From Mycobacterium sp. (GTDB taxonomy: Bacteria; Actinomycetota; Actinomycetes; Mycobacteriales; Mycobacteriaceae), in NCBI GenBank assembly GCA_020438845.1, contig JAGQTV010000106.1, positions 1 through 64,000 on the forward strand: a stretch of DNA of 64,000 nt, in the 5' to 3' direction. Numbering within the stretch: the stretch's first letter is position 1; each line of letters starts with the position of its first letter. Below, one piece after another: positions 7,468 through 15,633 of this stretch. Made by a program: the position numbers and the translations under genes. The notes under the pieces are model-generated. The model worked only from the letters and a program-made list of their open reading frames with translations. It did not search any database and was not told where the DNA came from.

Positions 7468-9836
7468 GTCGAAACTCCCTTCCGATCCCCGGTGTCTTGT
7501 TCCCCGGCATCGAAGAGAACACCGTCGTCGATGAGTTGGTTGGTCTGTTCAGCCGACATGCCGAGGACGTCGTGGCAAATGCGCCGGGTGTCGGCACCCG
7601 GCAAGGGCGCGGGACGTTGCGGGGCCGGAGGAATGTTGCGGAACGGGGCGGGTCCGGTCTCTGCCGGCAGTGGCACATCGAAGAGTGGATGTGTCATGTC
7701 GGCCAGCATGTTTCGCCAGCGCAACTGGGGGTGGTGGTAGACCTCGTCCGGCCGGTTCATCGGCCCGGCTGCGACGCCAGCGGACTGCAACTGCTCGGCG
7801 ACCTCCTGCGGGCTGCGTTGTGCCGCCCAGTCGGCAAGTGTGCCGCCGCCGACGAGCTCCGCCACGGACCGGCGGTCTGACTCCGACGACAACGACACGA
7901 CGCACCACTCGTCGTCGCCGGCGCAGGCAAGTAACAGATGTTCGGCACCATCGTGGCGGACACCTGCGCTCCCAGCGGCGAGCATCACGAACAGGGTGTC
8001 CAACTGGTTGATCCCGGTCTCGGCCTGGGAGACGTGGATCCGCGCGGCCACACCGCACCGCTGCCGACGGATCAGGCCGGCCAGTGCGCCGATCGCGGTG
8101 ATCCGGCCGACCACGTGGTCCGGGAAGATCGTCGTCGCATCGTAGAACGGATGGCGCGCATCAGGATTGGACTGATCGGAGGTCCAGAGGCTGGTGACAC
8201 CCGTGGCGGCCCGAACCAGCGGGCCATACCCCATTCGAGTGCTCCACGGACCCTGATCTCCGTATGCGCTACTCTCTGCCAGCACAATGTGCGGATTGAG
8301 TTCACATAGGCGGTCGTAGCCGAATCCCAGTGCGGATAGTGTGCCTGGCTTGAAGTTGGCGAAGACCGCGTCCGCTGCGCGTACGAGATCGGCGAACACC
8401 GCCGCACCCGCATCGCTGCGGAGGTCTAGGCCGAATCCGAGATGGTTGCGGTGCGCTCGGGCGAACGAGTCGCCGATGGCCTGGTTCGGCCGCTTCTGCC
8501 GGAGGCCGTCGGGATACGCGGCGCTTTCGACTTTGATCACCTCGGCGCCCTGATCACCGAAGAGCCGGCTCAGTTCACCTCCGGCGACGATGACGCCCAG
8601 GTCGATGATCCGGACGCCGTCCAACGGCCTGCCCCCGACGGGCGCAGTTGGCTCAGGATCGAATCGGGAAGTCCGCCATACGGCTTCGTCTGCGGTGCCG
8701 GTCGCGCGGAATCCGGCCCGCGCACCATCCACCGACCAGTAGCCGACAGGTACGCGGGTGCCTACGCCGGGGGCAAGTTCTGCGTCGGCGAGCGCACCGA
8801 CCGCAGTCAGGTGGGTGGAGTGCAAAGCTTCGGAAGGCGTCAGCACCGACGCGATAGGCACCCCGTGGTTCTGGCCCTCGCTCACCAACTGAGCCCTGGT
8901 CCGGTCGGCGAACAGCGCGCCGATCAGATCACCGAGGTCATCGAATGCCTTGGCCCGAGCAGCCAAGCCGTCGAAACGCGGGTCCTGGAACCGCTCCGGC
9001 TCGCCGAGCCAGGCGCGCAAGCCATGCCACTGCCGCGGTGCCAGCACACACAACCGAACAAATCCGTCCCGGCACTTGAAGATCGGATACAGGTCCTGGT
9101 TGCGCGGCCTGCCCCGCCACCGCTCGCCGGCAGAGCGGGCTGTCGCCGCCTGGCCCTGGGTACCGAACGGCGGATCGAGCGCCATCACCACGGCGTCGAA
9201 TCGGGCGAAGTCGATGTAATCTCCCGCACCGCAGCGCAACCGGTTGAAGTAGGCGACCAAGAGCGCCCAGGCGCCCTGAACCGCGGCGGTAGCTGAGGCG
9301 ATGCCCTCCGGCGGCAGTACGGGCGTGCCAACGGTGGGGCCGGACCGGGATAGCGCACTGCACATCGCGTAGAACACCGGATCGGTAGCGCGCCAGGAGG
9401 CATAGGGACCGGTACTGCCGAAGTCCGTGACGAGCATGGCCACCAGATGCCTGAATCGGTCGGCCAGCTGTTCGCACGATGTGCCGTAGCTGACCGCGCG
9501 TCCGGGAAGTCCGCTGTCGACGACGATGTCGGCCGCAGCGGCCAGCTCGATCAGCCGGTGCCGGTCGACCTCATCATCGGGGTCGAGTGCGATGAGGCGC
9601 TTGTTGGCGTTGTGCAAGGCGAACGGGATGCTCACCGCACCCAGGCTGGGTGCTTCGGAGCGTCCCCGGTTGCCCCCGGGCAGTTCGACCTTGAGCACAT
9701 CGGCTCCCAGGTCGGCTAGCAGCCGAGTGATCGTGTCGGCCTCTCCGTCGCACAGGTCAAGCACTCGCAGGGAAGCCAACAGTGGCTCGTTCTGTGGCCC
9801 GTTCTGTGGGTCGTTCTCTGGCCCGTTCTCGCCCAA
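7464..9836 (-). CDS. tandem-domain class III (CaiB/BaiF) CoA-transferase, Rv1866-like
   Basis: 790 residues with two CaiB/BaiF domains in one chain. Domain 1 covers about residues 20-390 (LRVLDLCDGEADTITRLLADLGADVLKVE) and domain 2 about 400-770 (GVRIIDLGVIVAGGELSRLFGDQGAEVIKVE). The catalytic-Asp region reads WRATDPVFYA in domain 1, with Asp, but MGYGPLVRAATG in domain 2, where Asp is replaced by Gly, suggesting one active half. The start is a TTG with GGGAGG 7 nt upstream. The first 20 residues contain four (E/Q)N(G/D/E)P repeats encoded by a 12-bp minisatellite. It resembles the 778-residue Rv1866. Coupled to the aldehyde dehydrogenase gene. Confidence 0.85.
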   Translation of the reverse strand: MGENGPENDPQNGPQNEPLLASLRVLDLCDGEADTITRLLADLGADVLKVELPGGNRGRSEAPSLGAVSIPFALHNANKRLIALDPDDEVDRHRLIELAAAADIVVDSGLPGRAVSYGTSCEQLADRFRHLVAMLVTDFGSTGPYASWRATDPVFYAMCSALSRSGPTVGTPVLPPEGIASATAAVQGAWALLVAYFNRLRCGAGDYIDFARFDAVVMALDPPFGTQGQAATARSAGERWRGRPRNQDLYPIFKCRDGFVRLCVLAPRQWHGLRAWLGEPERFQDPRFDGLAARAKAFDDLGDLIGALFADRTRAQLVSEGQNHGVPIASVLTPSEALHSTHLTAVGALADAELAPGVGTRVPVGYWSVDGARAGFRATGTADEAVWRTSRFDPEPTAPVGGRPLDGVRIIDLGVIVAGGELSRLFGDQGAEVIKVESAAYPDGLRQKRPNQAIGDSFARAHRNHLGFGLDLRSDAGAAVFADLVRAADAVFANFKPGTLSALGFGYDRLCELNPHIVLAESSAYGDQGPWSTRMGYGPLVRAATGVTSLWTSDQSNPDARHPFYDATTIFPDHVVGRITAIGALAGLIRRQRCGVAARIHVSQAETGINQLDTLFVMLAAGSAGVRHDGAEHLLLACAGDDEWCVVSLSSESDRRSVAELVGGGTLADWAAQRSPQEVAEQLQSAGVAAGPMNRPDEVYHHPQLRWRNMLADMTHPLFDVPLPAETGPAPFRNIPPAPQRPAPLPGADTRRICHDVLGMSAEQTNQLIDDGVLFDAGEQDTGDRKGVST
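9784..9831. repeat. 12-bp tandem repeat, four copies, inside the CoA-transferase start
   Basis: Four 12-bp units (9784-9795, 9796-9807, 9808-9819, 9820-9831) share the pattern GG(C/G)(T/C)CGTTCT(G/C)(T/G). On the coding strand they give the tetrapeptides ENGP, ENDP, QNGP and QNEP, so copy-number change would keep frame. Confidence 0.8.
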
Positions 9837-9971
9837 ACGCCGCGCCTCCCGTGGTCTGTGCCGAGCTTAGCCCGCCGGTGTCCCGAATTCTTCGGCCAGC
9901 TATTGGGGGCTGCCAGCTGTTGCGTTCTGAGTGGTCGGTAGTTGTCGGCGGTGTGCTGTAGGAACAGGAGC

Positions 9972-10562
9972 ATGAATCTAGCGGCGTGGGCTGAGCGCAA
10001 CGGTGTTGCGCGGGTTACTGCGTATCGCTGGTTTCGAGCGGGGCTGTTGCCGGTCCCGGCTCGGCGAGTGGGTCGGTTGATCTTGGTTGAGGAGTCGGTA
10101 GCGGAGACCGGCCGGGCCGGACAGACGGCGGTGTACGCGCGGGTGTCGTCGCCAGATCAGAAATCCGATCTGGATCGGCAGGTCGCCAGGGTGACCGTGT
10201 GGGCCACCGGTCAGCAGATTCGGGTGGACAAGGTGGTTACTGAGGTCGGTTCGGCGCTCAACGGGCGTCGCCGTAAGTTCCTTGCGCTACTGCGCGATCC
10301 GGCAGTGACACGGATCGTGGTCGAGCATCGAGATCGGTTCTGCCGGTTCGGCTCTGAGGACGTCGAAGCCGCTCTTGCCGCCCAGGGAGGTGAGTTGGTG
10401 GTGGTGGACTCGGCCGAGGTCGACGACGGTTTGGTGCGGGATATGACCGAGATCCTGACGTCGATGTGCGCGCGGCTCTACGGCAAACGCGCTGCTGCCA
10501 ACCGCGCGAGGCGGGCTGTTGCCGCCGCGGCTGACGATGACGTGGACCGCAAGGCGGCCTGA
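9972..10562 (+). CDS. tnpA: IS607-family serine recombinase TnpA
   Basis: 196 residues. An N-terminal MerR-like helix-turn-helix (MNLAAWAERNGVARVTAYRWFRAG and the PVPARRVGRL wing) precedes a serine-recombinase catalytic domain with the nucleophile in TAVYARVSSPDQ and the active-site Arg segment IVVEHRDRFCRFG. It would catalyse transposition through a double-stranded circular intermediate. An in-frame TTG 30 nt upstream is open, but the family normally begins at the MNL sequence. The TGA stop shares one base with the tnpB ATG (TGATG). Confidence 0.9.
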   Translation: MNLAAWAERNGVARVTAYRWFRAGLLPVPARRVGRLILVEESVAETGRAGQTAVYARVSSPDQKSDLDRQVARVTVWATGQQIRVDKVVTEVGSALNGRRRKFLALLRDPAVTRIVVEHRDRFCRFGSEDVEAALAAQGGELVVVDSAEVDDGLVRDMTEILTSMCARLYGKRAAANRARRAVAAAADDDVDRKAA

Positions 10563-11941
10563 TGGCGAAGTTCGAGATTCCCCAGGGCTGGGTTGTGCAG
10601 GCGTTCCGGTTCACGCTGGACCCGACAGAGGACCAGGCCCGGGCGTTGGCGCGGCATTTCGGCGCCCGTCGGAAGGCGTTCAACTGGACCGTGGAGACAC
10701 TGAAGGCTGACATCGCCGCATGGCATGCTACTGGAGTTCAGACAGCCAGGCCGTCCCTGCCGGTGTTGCGCAAGCGGTGGAACCAGGCCAAGGACGCCGT
10801 GTGTGTGAACGCCGAGACCGGCCTGCCGTGGTGGCAGGAGTGCTCGAAAGAGGCCTACGCCGATGGGATCTCCGGGGCTGTGGATGCCTATTGGAACTGG
10901 CAGCAGTCCCGTGCGGGTGCGCGCGCGGGTAAACGGGTGGGTTTCCCGAGGTTCAAGCGCAAGGGTCGGGATGCCGATCGGGTGTGTTTCACCACCGGGG
11001 CGATGCGCGTGGAGCCGGATCGTCGGCATGTGACGTTGCCGGTGATCGGTACCGTCCGCACCCAGGAGAACACCCGGCGCCTTGAGCGGCTGATCGCCAA
11101 GGGGCGGGCGCGGGTGTTGGCGATCTCGGTCCGCCGCAACGGCACCCGTCTGGATGCCAGTGTGCGGGTGCTCGTGCAGCGCCCCCAACAACACCATGTC
11201 GCCCGGCCTGACTCGCGGGTGGGTGTTGATGTCGGGGTGCGCCGGCTGGCCACCGTGGCCAGCGCCGAGGGCACGGTGATCGAGCAGGTGTCCAATCCCC
11301 GCCCACTGGACACCGCCCTACGGGAGTTGCGTCAGGTCAGCCGTGCCCGCTCCCGTTGCGCGAAAGGCTCCCGCCAATACCGTGAGCGCACCCATGAGTT
11401 GTCCCGGCTGCATCGCCGGGTCAACGATGTCCGTACTCACCATTTGCATGTTCTGACAACACGATTGGCTAAAACCCACGGCCGCATCGTGGTCGAGGGA
11501 CTCGCTGCAGCAGCGATGCTGCAACAAAAAGGGCTGCCCGGAGCCCGCGCCCGACGGCGTGGACTCTCCGATGCTGCTCTGGGTACCCCGCGCCGCCACC
11601 TGTCCTACAAAACAGGCTGGTGCGGATCGACACTGGTGGTCGCCGACCGCTGGTTCCCGTCGTCGAAAACCTGCCACGCCTGTAAGCAGGTGCAGGACAT
11701 CGGCTGGGACGAACAATGGCAATGCGGCAACTGCCAGGCCACGCATCAGCGTGACGACAACGCCGCGATCAACCTCGCACGCTACGAGGAACCCGATAGC
11801 GTCGTCGGCCCAGTTGGGGCCACCGTCAAGCGTGGAGCCGACCGTAAGACCGAGCCACGCTCGGCTGGTGGCCGTGAAGCGCGGAAGGGACGCAGCCCCC
11901 GGGCTGCCGAACAACCCCGAGACGGGGTGCAAGTCGCGTGA
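10562..11941 (+). CDS. tnpB: TnpB RNA-guided nuclease of the IS607 element
   Basis: 459 residues. The OrfB N-terminal region (FRFTLDPTEDQARALARHFGARRKAFNW) is followed by a RuvC-like nuclease: first Asp in GVDVGVRRLATV, Glu in IVVEGLAAA, last Asp in QRDDNAAINLARY. A zinc finger sits between the last two (CHACKQVQDIG, WQCGNCQA). All catalytic residues are present, so the protein may be an active RNA-guided DNA endonuclease that helps keep the element in place. The last 55 residues are low-complexity and basic and are encoded by DNA that probably doubles as omega RNA. Confidence 0.9.
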   Translation: MAKFEIPQGWVVQAFRFTLDPTEDQARALARHFGARRKAFNWTVETLKADIAAWHATGVQTARPSLPVLRKRWNQAKDAVCVNAETGLPWWQECSKEAYADGISGAVDAYWNWQQSRAGARAGKRVGFPRFKRKGRDADRVCFTTGAMRVEPDRRHVTLPVIGTVRTQENTRRLERLIAKGRARVLAISVRRNGTRLDASVRVLVQRPQQHHVARPDSRVGVDVGVRRLATVASAEGTVIEQVSNPRPLDTALRELRQVSRARSRCAKGSRQYRERTHELSRLHRRVNDVRTHHLHVLTTRLAKTHGRIVVEGLAAAAMLQQKGLPGARARRRGLSDAALGTPRRHLSYKTGWCGSTLVVADRWFPSSKTCHACKQVQDIGWDEQWQCGNCQATHQRDDNAAINLARYEEPDSVVGPVGATVKRGADRKTEPRSAGGREARKGRSPRAAEQPRDGVQVA

Positions 11942-11964
11942 CCACCAAAGATCACTCACTTGCA
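11800..11964 (+). ncRNA. probable omega RNA (reRNA) of TnpB at the element's right end
   Basis: Omega RNAs of TnpB elements overlap the 3' end of tnpB and end at the right end of the element. Here two hairpins follow each other: CCCCG-AGA-CGGGG at 11915-11927, and a longer one with outer arms TGCAAGT (11928-11934) and ACTTGCA (11958-11964) and inner arms GTGA/TCAC. The tnpB stop lies inside the second stem. DNA from about 11965 onward would serve as the guide. The upstream limit is a guess. Confidence 0.5.
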
Positions 11965-12039
11965 ACGGCTTTATTCCGGGCCCTGAGGTGACCTTTACGA
12001 CACATGCAGGCGGCGATACCGGCGGTACCATTAGGTTCA

Positions 12040-12804
12040 ATGTCCACTCACAGCGCTGTCGCCGCACACCCCCACCCCGTGCTGTCGCAGTTGGCGGCCC
12101 TGCACCACCTCCGGGTCTACGTAGACATCGGAGTCGTGATCGTGGTCCTGGCGATCACCAACGTGATCGCTCATTTCACGACGCCGTGGGCCAGCATCGC
12201 GACGGTGCCTGCAGCCGCGCTGGCACTGCTGGCGCTGATGCGAGCAAGGGGGCTGGGCTGGGCTGAACTCGGGCTGGGACGCGAACACTGGAAATCCGGC
12301 TCGCGCTACGCGCTGGCCGCCATCGGACTGGTGCTGACGGTGATCGTGGTGGGTGCGCTCCTGCCCTGGACTCGACCGATGTTCCTCAACGACCGCTATG
12401 CCACGCTTTCCGGCGCTGTGGTGGCCTCCATGATCATCATCCCGTTGCAAACCGTGATCCCGGAGGAACTTGCTTTTCGGGGCGTGCTGCATGGCACGCT
12501 CGACCGGGCCTGGGGCTTCCGTGGGGTCGCTGCGGGCGGGTCACTGCTCTTCGGGCTGTGGCACATCGCCAGCTCGTTAGGACTGACCAGCGGTAACGTC
12601 GGGTTCACCCGGATTCTGGGCGGTGGCGTGTTCGGCATGCTGGCCGGCATCGTCATGGCGGTGCTGGCCACGGCTGCGGCCGGTTTCGTGTTCACCTGGC
12701 TGCGCCGGCGCAGTGGCAGCCTGATCGCGCCGATTGCCCTGCACTGGTCACTCAACGGCATGGGTGCGCTGGCGGCCGCCCTGGTCTGGCATCTGTCCAG
12801 CTAG
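12040..12804 (+). CDS. CPBP-family intramembrane metalloprotease
   Basis: 254 residues with about seven hydrophobic segments and the three CPBP/Abi motifs: EELAFRGVLHG (EExxxR), FGLWHIASS (FxxxH) and HWSLNGMG (HxxxN). This family comprises membrane metalloproteases and CAAX-type or bacteriocin-immunity-like proteins; the substrate is unknown. The ATG at 12040 is preferred over one at 12004 because a TACCAT -10-like hexamer ends 9 nt before it and the 12 upstream residues have no signal character. It stands alone, with the IS607 element upstream and a decayed HAD gene downstream. Confidence 0.82.
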   Translation: MSTHSAVAAHPHPVLSQLAALHHLRVYVDIGVVIVVLAITNVIAHFTTPWASIATVPAAALALLALMRARGLGWAELGLGREHWKSGSRYALAAIGLVLTVIVVGALLPWTRPMFLNDRYATLSGAVVASMIIIPLQTVIPEELAFRGVLHGTLDRAWGFRGVAAGGSLLFGLWHIASSLGLTSGNVGFTRILGGGVFGMLAGIVMAVLATAAAGFVFTWLRRRSGSLIAPIALHWSLNGMGALAAALVWHLSS

Positions 12805-12860
12805 GTCACCGACGGCTGATCGCAACGTCCAGCCGCAAGACCTTGACGTCCGGCCGCACC

Positions 12861-13131
12861 GCCACCGCAGTGGAAAAACCGGCCCGGCAGGGTTCCGGGC
12901 CTCCACGGCACGACTCGGAGTCGAACCGGTCCGGATGTACATGGTGGGCGACGACCTCAACAGCGACGTATTCGCTGCGCGGGCGGTCGGGATGACCGGA
13001 GTGCTGTGCTGGTGCGAACCGGCAAATTCCGTCAGGACACCGTGGACCGGCGGGCCGCAGACGAATCCGCTGGCCGCCCTGACCATGTCATCGCTTCGGT
13101 CGCGGATATTCCTGCGCTGATTGGCCTTTAG
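12861..13131 (+). pseudogene. decayed HAD-superfamily phosphatase, C-terminal remnant
   Basis: Pieces of one HAD-IIA-type phosphatase can be read only by changing frame. One frame gives TATAVEKPA near 12858-12885, a second gives FRASTARLGVEPVRMYMVGDDLNSDVFAARAVGMTGVL (12893-13007; broken here across GVEPV and MYMVGDD), and a third gives LVRTGKFRQDTV, HVIASVADIPALIG and a TAG at 13129-13131. The MVGDDLNSDV motif is the conserved Mg-binding HAD motif and the third-frame sequence is the expected continuation. The N-terminal two thirds, including the DxD nucleophile, are absent. Dead gene. Confidence 0.75.
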
Positions 13132-13187
13132 TCGCCAACAAGTCCCGCATTTTCAGGACACTCCACCGTCGATCGAATGGCAGTTCC

Positions 13188-14489
13188 TCACGGTACGACA
13201 TCGTTGAATGCGATCGCGGCGTCGATGAACGCCTCCATGGGGGGATGGAGAAATCCCACCCCGGCGGAAATGTGGTTGATGTGTCGGTGGGCGAGCCCCG
13301 AATTTATTGCCGGGCGCACGTTTTTCTCGATAATCTTGAAGATATCGAATCCCATCGGCGCGCCGCGCCCATCCAGTGCGGGAACCCGGAAAACGTCACT
13401 TTCCCCCTGTGTGACGCCATACAGCTGCAATGTGGTATCGGTCGCGTCCTGGCTTGAGCCGGATCGAAATTTAACTGTCCCGCCAAGACCCAAGGTCTCG
13501 GTAATCGCACTGTCGCCCATATCGCGATTGACGTCGCAGGGAGACACCCCCGGCATCAGACTTCCCTGACCGACCGCGGCAAGTCCGGTGAACCATCGAT
13601 CTCCCAGACCCGACACTTTGATACCGAATTCGGTGCCGTTGCGGGCCATGACGGTCACGACGCTGCTGTGGCTGACATCGCTGCCCGCCGCAGTGATCGC
13701 CTTGCAGGTGGCCATGACCGGGTTGAGTGCGAACAGTGGATCGTTATAGATCAGGTTGGTGATGGCCAACAGTACTTCTCTGTCGCTGCACGCCTTAATC
13801 AGGCCAGGCATCAACTCTCGTAAGAACAGCGGCGTTGCAGCATCCATCACGGTATGGCACTCGTCCCCCATCAGCAGGCTTCTGCCGATGATGGGAACAA
13901 GGTCGATGCCACCGGCTTCGGCAATGGCTTCACCGAGGTTGGGGACCAGTGTGGTCTCCATCCAGCGCAGGTGCTCGACCGCGGGCCGCTCATAGACACC
14001 GAACCGAATCGAGCTGCCAAGATAATCGCCCAGATCGTCGCTGAGGTTGGAATAGGTGCGTTCGCCTGAGGTTTGGTCTTCCACGATGAATACGGACATG
14101 GAATGGGAAATGATTCCGGCCATCGGACCGACTGCACGGTGGTCGTGACAGGGCTCCAGATCCACCTCGCCATTCACCATTATCTGGACGGCTTGTTCCT
14201 TAGTTTTCGCCAGACCTTCAAACAGCAGGGCGGCGATCACAGCCCCTTTCAACGGCCCGGAGGCTCTTTTCCAGGTAATCGGCGGCCCGGCGTGAAGAAT
14301 CAGATTCTCACGCATGCCCGGAAGGTGGTCCTTTGCCTTTCCAATACCCACCAACACAGGGTTGGCCTGCTTCATGCGCTTTATGGTCTCGGCATTGGCC
14401 TGGCGGACCGCCTCTTTGCGGCTGGGGCTACCCTCGAATTTCTGCAAGATCTCAGCGATGGTGGGTTTGACCAGATCTTGAGAGGACAT
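13188..14489 (-). CDS. DUF1116 (AllG/YlbE-like) protein
   Basis: 433 residues matching the DUF1116 family: LVGIGKAKDHLPGMRENLILHAGPPITW, VNGEVDLEPCHDHRAVGPMAGIIS, MGDECHTVMDAATPLF, and a C-terminal HRHINHISAGVGFLHPPMEAF. Family members such as E. coli AllG (YlbE) work with FdrA and AllH as subunits of oxamate carbamoyltransferase in allantoin breakdown. Here no fdrA, allH or carbamate-kinase gene is adjacent, so the role is open. The ATG has a strong AAGGAG site. The region around it is accessory DNA. Confidence 0.8.
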   Translation of the reverse strand: MSSQDLVKPTIAEILQKFEGSPSRKEAVRQANAETIKRMKQANPVLVGIGKAKDHLPGMRENLILHAGPPITWKRASGPLKGAVIAALLFEGLAKTKEQAVQIMVNGEVDLEPCHDHRAVGPMAGIISHSMSVFIVEDQTSGERTYSNLSDDLGDYLGSSIRFGVYERPAVEHLRWMETTLVPNLGEAIAEAGGIDLVPIIGRSLLMGDECHTVMDAATPLFLRELMPGLIKACSDREVLLAITNLIYNDPLFALNPVMATCKAITAAGSDVSHSSVVTVMARNGTEFGIKVSGLGDRWFTGLAAVGQGSLMPGVSPCDVNRDMGDSAITETLGLGGTVKFRSGSSQDATDTTLQLYGVTQGESDVFRVPALDGRGAPMGFDIFKIIEKNVRPAINSGLAHRHINHISAGVGFLHPPMEAFIDAAIAFNDVVP

Positions 14490-14633
14490 GCAACTCCTTG
14501 CAGGCCTTGCAGACCAACTCGGTTCGCCCTAAAGGTGCTTTCGCGTGAGTCTATCTGCTCGCTATCGGCACAGCCGGGAAACCCGGAGACAGCAGCCGAC
14601 CGGCGACTCGATCATGGATGGAGACGGCTCCGA

Positions 14634-15616
14634 TCACGGCGATGTCGACAACTTGTCGGTGAGCAGATAGAACACCAGCGCCCAGGCAGCATTGATCGCC
14701 AGGATGAGCAGTAACCCCCGGATGCTCGTCGAAAGTTTTGCGGCGGTGGGTTTCGGCGACAAGTACCAGCCGACCATTGGCTTTACGTAGTAGGGCATCG
14801 TCAGATAGGTCATCGCGGACGCAGACAATAGATTGCCGACGAGCAGGCCTTGCCAAACCGGCAGATGAAGCGGCGAGAGCGCAAAGCTGAACTGAGCAGC
14901 ACCACTGTGGGGTACAGGCCCAGCCAGATGGCCAGGGTCGTTCTCAGGGGTGACGGCGGCCGCTGGGATCCCTCGCTTTCTGAGAACCAACTGCCGAAAG
15001 CATGGTCGATCCGTTTCATCTGAAACTCACCGAACTCGCTGCCGCGCAGTAGCCGCCGCCGGTCCTCGGAGACCAGCCATTGGTCAAGGTGCTCAACGTT
15101 GTCGAAGCGGAAGAGAACCGTCCAGTGATCCTGCACGCCCTCGATGGGGCGGAACACCTCCGCACCCCGGAACCCGGGATACCTTCCGCTGCTAGCGGCG
15201 AGTTGGTGCTGGAAGGCGAGAAACGCCTCGGATCGCTCCGGCGCCACCCGGAAGTTGACCACTACGGTTGCCAGGCTGTCACCATTCTCATGGTGCCGGC
15301 CGGCGATGATCTGTTGTGTGGCCGGGCCATCGAACAAATGGCGACCCTCGTCGAGGAATTCTTGACGCGTCGGACTGTTCAACCAGCTTCGCATGTTGAT
15401 CACCGAGTCGAACTTGACCACCGTAACCCACTGATTTTCAGCACGATCCGGTTCCCGGACGATTGTCTCCAGATGTCCCTGGCACTGTTTGGCGGCTGCG
15501 CTCACTCTGTCGTGCCACTGGGCGTATTCGTCGTTGAAGCCCAACCGGACCCGCTGACCGATCACCAGCGTCGCCGTATCGGCCATACCGTCCGTCTCTG
15601 CAGTCATCAACCCCAT
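14634..15616 (-). pseudogene. antibiotic-biosynthesis-monooxygenase-like membrane protein, frameshifted
   Basis: The first part (about 240 residues from 15616) has two ABM-type ferredoxin-like repeats (VRLGFNDEYAQWHDRVSAAAKQCQGH and VVNFRVAPERSEAFLAFQHQL) and runs into a membrane segment LAIWLGLYPTVVLLS. The reading then breaks: the expected continuation FALSPLHLPVWQGLLVGN and a second helix pair LLLILAINAAWALVFYLL lie in another frame to 14634. Removing 5 bp at 14887-14891, a near-copy of the next 5 bp, restores one open frame of about 325 codons. The gene starts 17 bp after the permease stop. Recent inactivation or a sequencing error are both possible. Confidence 0.75.
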
Positions 15617-15633
15617 CGATCCCAGCCGGCTCG

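Larger units (their letters stand above)
9905..11970 (+). mobile_element. IS607-family insertion element (tnpA-tnpB)
   Basis: A serine-recombinase gene with an N-terminal HTH directly overlaps a tnpB gene, which is the defining layout of IS607-family elements. Both frames look intact. These elements lack terminal inverted repeats and target duplications, so the ends cannot be read directly. I place the left end in the 100 bp before tnpA and the right end just after the hairpins at 11915-11964. It separates the CoA-transferase operon from the CPBP gene. Confidence 0.75.
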
